Shown here: piece after piece, positions 23,855-27,319 of the stretch | Layout of the letters: each line of letters begins with the position of its first letter | Numbering within the stretch: the stretch's first letter is position 1 | Origin: Mayfieldus sp038317345 | GTDB taxonomy: Bacteria > Actinomycetota > Thermoleophilia > Solirubrobacterales > 70-9 | Assembly: GCA_038317345.1 (NCBI GenBank) | Contig: JBBQBH010000040.1 | Coordinates: forward strand, 1-27,319 | Direction of reading: 5' to 3' | Length of the DNA stretch: 27,319 nt | Notes under the pieces: generated by a model | The model's database searches: none | Told to the model about the DNA's origin: nothing | What the model saw: the letters and a program-made list of their open reading frames with translations, nothing else | Translations under genes and position numbers: made by a program

Positions 23855-25081
23855 ATGGCCCGCTACCTCGTCTACACAAGTCCCCATCGGGGGCACTTTC
23901 ATCCGCCTGTGGCAACGCTGCAGGAGCTGGCGCGGCGCGGCCACGAGATCGCGATCAGGACGTTGGCGGCGGGAGCGGATGAGGTAAGAGGCCTGGGCTT
24001 TAGCGCGTCGGCGGTCGATCCAGCGATCGAGGCGATCCAGCCCCAGGACAGAAGAACCCGGACACCGTTTGGAGCCTCCAGAGCGATGATGCAGCATCTC
24101 ATCGACCAGGCCGAGCTCGCGGTCGGAGATTGCGCAGCTGCGATCGAGGAAGAGAAGCCCGACGCGGTGATCGTGGACATGCACAGCTTCGGAGGAGCGT
24201 TCGCCGCCGAGGCGTCGGGCGTTCCCTGGGGCTTTTACTCCGGCGTGCTGCCGAGTTTCCCATCTCGGGACACTCCGCCCTTCGGCCCCGGCTTTAAGCC
24301 CCGTAAGGACGTGATCGGCCGAGTGCGGGACTGGACCTTTCGCCAAATCGGAACCGCGCCGTTTAAGCGAATGGCGCGCACGAACTTCGACCGCATCCGC
24401 GCCCAGGTCGGGCTGCCGCCGCAGGACGGTCTTCTCGAGCACGTGCTTGCCGCCCAGGTCGCCGTCTTCTACACCGCCGAACCATTTGAATACCCGCGCT
24501 CCGACTGGCCCGCCTCGGTGCGATTGGTCGGTCCCGGGCTTTGGGATCCGCCTGCTGACCCCCCTGCCTGGCTCGACGAGGTCAACGCGCCGGTCGTCCT
24601 CGTCACCGCCTCGACGGACTTCAACGACGACGGCGCGATGATCGAGATGGCACTGGCGGCGCTTGCCGACGAAGACGTGTTTGTGGTGGCCACCACGGCC
24701 GCTCTCGACCCGTCGCGCTTCTCGGCTCCTGCTAATGCGCGTGTCGAGAGGTTCATTCCCCACGGCCCGATCGTCGCGCGCGCCTCCTGCGTGCTCTGTC
24801 ACGGAGGCGTGGGCATCGTGCAGAAGGCGCTCGCCGCGGAGGTACCGGTTTGCGCGGTGCCCTTTGGCCGCGACAATCTGGAGGTCGCGCGCCGTCTGGA
24901 GGTCGCCGAAGCCGGTACGTTCGTTCCCGGCTGGCGGCTGCGCCCGGACCGCTTGCGAGCGGGCGTCCTGGGGGCGATGCAGCAACGAGAGGGCGCGCGC
25001 AGGATCGCCGAGGCGTTCGCTGCGGCCGGCGGTCCGCCGGCGGCGGCGGACGCGTTTGAGGAGCTGCTGCCGACGGGCTAG
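23855..25081 (+). CDS. Family 1 glycosyltransferase (MGT/UGT-like)
   Basis: 408 residues from ATG 23855, two bases after the ligase stop. GT-B fold: an N-terminal acceptor domain begins ARYLVYTSPHRGHFHPPVATLQELARRGHEIAI in two stretches, with the family's GHxxP pattern. The C-terminal nucleotide-sugar domain contains PVVLVTAST, RFIPHGPIVARASCVLCHGGVGI (split) and VPVCAVPFGRDNLEVARRLE. The HGGVG stretch corresponds to the donor-binding signature HGGxGT. Relatives modify macrolides, flavonoids or sterols; the acceptor here is unknown. Its linkage with the DNA-repair genes looks accidental. The TAG stop at 25079-25081 overlaps the stop of the convergent radical SAM gene in the shared sequence CTAG. 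Confidence 0.9.
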   Translation: MARYLVYTSPHRGHFHPPVATLQELARRGHEIAIRTLAAGADEVRGLGFSASAVDPAIEAIQPQDRRTRTPFGASRAMMQHLIDQAELAVGDCAAAIEEEKPDAVIVDMHSFGGAFAAEASGVPWGFYSGVLPSFPSRDTPPFGPGFKPRKDVIGRVRDWTFRQIGTAPFKRMARTNFDRIRAQVGLPPQDGLLEHVLAAQVAVFYTAEPFEYPRSDWPASVRLVGPGLWDPPADPPAWLDEVNAPVVLVTASTDFNDDGAMIEMALAALADEDVFVVATTAALDPSRFSAPANARVERFIPHGPIVARASCVLCHGGVGIVQKALAAEVPVCAVPFGRDNLEVARRLEVAEAGTFVPGWRLRPDRLRAGVLGAMQQREGARRIAEAFAAAGGPPAAADAFEELLPTG

Positions 25082-26083
25082 AAGAGCTTCTCCTGAGGCG
25101 CAGGGCCACGGGTCCTGTCGCGCGGGCCACCCGCGGATCGACGTCGACGGCCCCTCCCCCACCCTTTGACTAGGTTGCTCAACCTCGTCCGTTCTTTAGG
25201 GGGAAGGTAGGCGCCGCGGGAGTAGAGCTGCTCGTAGCGGAGGAGCAGGTCGGGGCGCTTGGCCTCGAGCCAGCCGAAGAAGACATCGCGGACCTCGTCG
25301 CGGAGGTGAAGCGTTGAGCAGCCGACGAAGCTTGCGCCGGCATCGCGCGCCAGCTCGACGATCGGCTCGACTTGTTCAGGTGCGTCGTTGATCCCCGGCA
25401 TCAGCGGCGCGACGAGCACCCCCGAGCTGATCCCCTTGCTGTTCAGTTTCGCGACCGCTTCGAGCCGCGCCCGCGGGTGCGGCGTGTGGGGCTCGGTTGC
25501 CCTCCAGACCTTCTCGTCCAGGGTCGGTACCGAGAAATTCACCGATGCCCCGGCCTTCCCAGCCATCTCGACGTAGTGGTCGAGGTCGCGCAGCACCAGC
25601 GGCGACTTGGTGAGCACGGAAACCGGGGTGTCGGAATCGTGCAGCGCCTCCAGCACCGACGGCATCAGCTTGTAGCGGCCCTCGCACCACTGGTAGGGAT
25701 CGGTGTTGGTCCCGATCGCGACCAGGTCGCGCTTCCAGCTGCGCCGGGCAAGCTCAGCCCGCAGCACCTCCGGCGCGTTGACCTTGACCACGATCTCGCG
25801 CTCGAAGTCGCGACCCGCATCAAGGCCCAGATAGGTGTGGGTGCGACGGGCGAAGCAATATTGGTAATCGGCAGGCGTGCGTGCAGCCGCGGTAGAGGTT
25901 GACCGTCCATTCGAACCCGAACGGAGCGCCTGGTACCCGGTTGAGGGCCGATTTCGCGCGCACCTCGTGGAATCGGATACCGAGCGCTTCGGGGGCATCG
26001 AATGTGCGGACGACCGCATCCCCGGCAATACCCGGAAGCCTGCTCCTGTCCTCCTGTTCAATAGTTTGCTCGTCCCAGCGCAT
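25078..26083 (-). pseudogene. Rv2578c-like radical SAM protein, frameshifted in the Fe-S motif
   Basis: From ATG 26083 the frame reads MRWDEQTIEQ to NLYRGCTHACR, the usual start of the Rv2578c/spore photoproduct lyase-like radical SAM family, where CxxxCxxC holds a [4Fe-4S] cluster. After the second Cys (TGC, 25873-25871) the frame is lost. The rest (YCFARRTHTYLGLDAG to the C-terminal SRGAYLPPKERTRL) continues in another frame to TAG at 25080-25078. Deleting seven bases (about 25867-25861) gives CTHACRYCFARRTHTYL, exactly the family pattern. Removing a single C instead would leave CTHACDYQYC with a wrong spacing. All later parts, such as VAIGTNTDPYQWCEGRYKLM and VLTKSPLVLRDLDHY, are well preserved, so the lesion is recent or an assembly error. 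A LexA box overlaps the start. Confidence 0.87.
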
Positions 26084-26098
26084 CGAACGTATGTTCGC
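26083..26098. promoter_or_regulatory. LexA (SOS) box
   Basis: TCGAAC-GTAT-GTTCGC at 26083-26098 on the plus strand; on the minus strand CGAACATACGTTCG fits the Gram-positive SOS consensus CGAAC-N4-GTTCG, with the mycobacterial outer A on one side. It lies directly at the start of the radical SAM gene, so LexA binding would block that promoter and DNA damage would induce the gene. From memory, M. tuberculosis Rv2578c is also listed in the LexA regulon. Confidence 0.75.
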
Positions 26099-26126
26099 AT
26101 ACGGCGCGGACGAGCCCGGATCGGCT

Positions 26127-26618
26127 CTAGGCGTCGCCGGGCGGCTCGTCGCCCTCGGCCATGAACTCGTCGAGGCTCGCCCGTGCGCGGCGGCGAACCA
26201 CTCCTCCCAGCGGCGGCAATGCCGTGATCGCCCAGCCCATCGGCCCCAGCGCCTGGCGACACCAGCGGCCGTAGCTGAACTCGTCGAGGTGATTGGTGAT
26301 CAACCCGTCCCCGAAGGTGAAGCTCGCCCGAATGTCATTGACGACCGGGCGCCCGGTCTGAGTAAAGGTGTAGTGGGCGATCCAGTGCGCCGAGCCGACT
26401 CGCTCGTCGGCGTCATGGTCGCGAAGCTCCACCTCGAGATCTCCGGCACGCGAAGTCAGCATTCGCCACATCCCGCCGACCTCGGCGCCGTGCAGGTCCC
26501 CGAAGGCGGGGTCGTGGAAGCTCGCATCCTGCGCGTAACAGGCGGCCATCGCGTCCCCGTCCTTGCGGTCGAGCCCGTCGTAGAGGCGGCGGATCAGCTC
26601 TCGATTCGAGTCGGGCAC
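26127..26618 (-). CDS. SnoaL-like/NTF2-fold protein
   Basis: 163 residues from GTG 26618. The cone-shaped NTF2-like fold is recognisable from the pattern NRELIRRLYDGLDRKDGDAMAACYAQDASFHDPAFGDLHG, here given in pieces: helix NRELIRRLYDGLDRKD, AMAACYAQDASFHDP and then HGAEVGGMWRML. WIAHYTFTQTGRPVVNDIRA is the central sheet and NHLDEFSYGRWCRQALG the late helix. This SnoaL-like domain occurs in isomerases, hydrolases and many orphan proteins; the C-terminal 30 residues are an extra basic tail. It starts 9 bases after the YtoQ stop and is probably co-transcribed. No catalytic residues can be assigned. Confidence 0.82.
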   Translation of the reverse strand: MPDSNRELIRRLYDGLDRKDGDAMAACYAQDASFHDPAFGDLHGAEVGGMWRMLTSRAGDLEVELRDHDADERVGSAHWIAHYTFTQTGRPVVNDIRASFTFGDGLITNHLDEFSYGRWCRQALGPMGWAITALPPLGGVVRRRARASLDEFMAEGDEPPGDA

Positions 26619-26627
26619 GTCGCGAGC

Positions 26628-26996
26628 CTACCGCGGCAGCTTGCCCTCGATCACGTAACGCAGCACGTCGACCACCTGCTCGAAGGTGCGGGCGGTGGCA
26701 AGCGCACCACGGTCGACCTCCTTCAGAGCGTGATCGAGCTCTTCGTCGTGCAGGGTAACGATCGGTTTGCCGAGAGCCGCCGCGTAGCCGGCGTCGAAGG
26801 CGGCATTCCACTGGCGGTACTTGTCGCCGAAGCGCACCACGACGACGTCGGCGCTGCGGATCAGGGTCTGGGTTCGGATCGCGTTGACACCGGCGCCTTT
26901 GTGGTCGCGCCAGAACGCCTCGGGCTCCTCCCCCAGCGTTCCGGTGCCGGCGTCGTCGGACGCCTCGTGATCGGTGACCGGCGAGCTCAGCTGCAC
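26628..26996 (-). CDS. YtoQ family protein (start codon problem)
   Basis: 122 residues from GTG 26996, the first ordinary start in frame. The fold is nucleoside-deoxyribosyltransferase/TIR-like: NAIRTQTLIRSADVVVVRFG, KYRQWNAAFDAGYAAALGKP and TLHDEELDHALKEVD are YtoQ hallmarks. The family N-terminus is present upstream in the same frame as WRIYLSGEIHSDWREQIAAG (27059 region up to about 27086), but between it and the in-frame TAG at 27104-27102 there is no ATG, GTG or TTG. The true protein is therefore probably about 150 residues and begins with a rare codon or has suffered an indel; the GTG-initiated form would lack the first beta strand of the fold. Function is unknown. It is in line with the SnoaL-like gene. 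Confidence 0.78.
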   Translation of the reverse strand: MQLSSPVTDHEASDDAGTGTLGEEPEAFWRDHKGAGVNAIRTQTLIRSADVVVVRFGDKYRQWNAAFDAGYAAALGKPIVTLHDEELDHALKEVDRGALATARTFEQVVDVLRYVIEGKLPR

Positions 26997-27141
26997 CGGC
27001 AGCCCTGCCTGCTCGATCCCGGCGGCGATCTGCTCGCGCCAATCGGAGTGGATCTCGCCGGAGAGATAGATGCGCCAAGACCCGTCGCTCGCGGGCCCAG
27101 CCTAACGATCGAGGATCGTCAGGCGAAAGAGCGCGGGACGC

Positions 27142-27319
27142 TCAGATGACGTGCTCGGAAGAAGCGGAGACGCCGTGTGCGTGCTGAACGGGCTCCTCGA
27201 CGTTTCGGGTCGAGTAGCAGCGTCGGCAGCGAAGGAAGTAACCGTCGCGCGGGCCGATCGCCGTCCGCCAGTCATGTCCCGAGAACATGCAGCGCAGCTT
27301 TTGTGAGATAGGTGCAGTC
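27142..27319 (-). CDS. Small Cys-motif (zinc-ribbon-like) protein, partial
   Basis: The frame is open from the window edge to TGA at 27144-27142; its start lies beyond the window or at ATG 27288. The visible sequence has LRCMFSGHDWRTAIGP, then DGYFLRCRRCYSTRN and a polar tail ending SASSEHVI. The CMFSGHxW and CRRC elements, about 27 residues apart, look like a small zinc ribbon (Cys at 27291, then CxxC), similar in style to short actinobacterial proteins with CRLFGHxW...CxRC. The first Cys is immediately before the internal Met, so the protein probably starts further upstream. No function can be given. Confidence 0.5.
   Translation of the reverse strand, partial: TAPISQKLRCMFSGHDWRTAIGPRDGYFLRCRRCYSTRNVEEPVQHAHGVSASSEHVI

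Noticed and set aside
25899..27149. 416-codon open frame on the plus strand
   Set aside because: Antisense to the SnoaL-like and YtoQ genes and the radical SAM start; its composition (Val/Asp/Gly-rich) is that of a shadow frame.

Overview
The window is high-GC DNA packed with short-spaced genes. GTG and TTG starts are frequent, and overlapping stop/start codons (ATGA, GTGA) are common. The content points to an actinobacterium, plausibly the Thermoleophilia/Solirubrobacterales side: split LigD/LigC-type ligases, an Rv2578c-like radical SAM protein behind an actinobacterial-type SOS box, and paired DUF1326/DUF2182 genes. The lineage is inferred from gene style; no rRNA or other phylogenetic marker is present.

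The left end (1-3536) is the most notable part. It is the 3' part of a ribosomal natural-product (TOMM/LAP, azol(in)e peptide) locus. The end of a tiny Cys/Ser/Thr-rich precursor peptide is followed by a leader-binding ThiF/E1-like protein, a YcaO cyclodehydratase ending in the PxPxP signature, and a SagB-type FMN dehydrogenase. Together these can turn Cys/Ser/Thr of the precursor into thiazoles/oxazoles. Export, protease or further tailoring genes, if any, lie upstream of the window. A GNAT gene on the other strand closes the locus and overlaps the dehydrogenase tail to tail.

The middle (4.6-14.1 kb) is a mixed housekeeping/accessory stretch. It holds a possible small RNA with a textbook terminator, a YihY/BrkB membrane protein and a GST-like protein, a small secreted RTX-repeat protein, YqgE, two DUF1326 Cys-motif proteins around a DUF2182 membrane protein, a zinc alcohol dehydrogenase with a DUF202 membrane protein, a frameshifted short-chain dehydrogenase, and a membrane HD-GYP c-di-GMP phosphodiesterase. 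The HD-GYP gene has an unusually structured leader that contains a 6-codon micro-ORF and a minus-strand terminator.

From 14.4 to 21.8 kb an MFS transporter gene runs directly into a complete peptide ABC importer: lipoprotein binding protein, two permeases in the order C then B, and two ATPases. From 21.8 to 25.1 kb come a LigD-like phosphoesterase fused to a degenerate ligase domain, an intact ATP-dependent DNA ligase and a family-1 glycosyltransferase, all tightly linked. The right end holds a broken radical SAM gene with a LexA box, a SnoaL-like gene, a YtoQ gene lacking a normal start codon, and a partial Cys-motif small protein. Three coding irregularities in 27 kb (about 12.47, 25.87 and 27.0 kb) mean either real gene decay or indels in the assembly. 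No tRNA, rRNA, CRISPR array, insertion sequence or integrase was seen.
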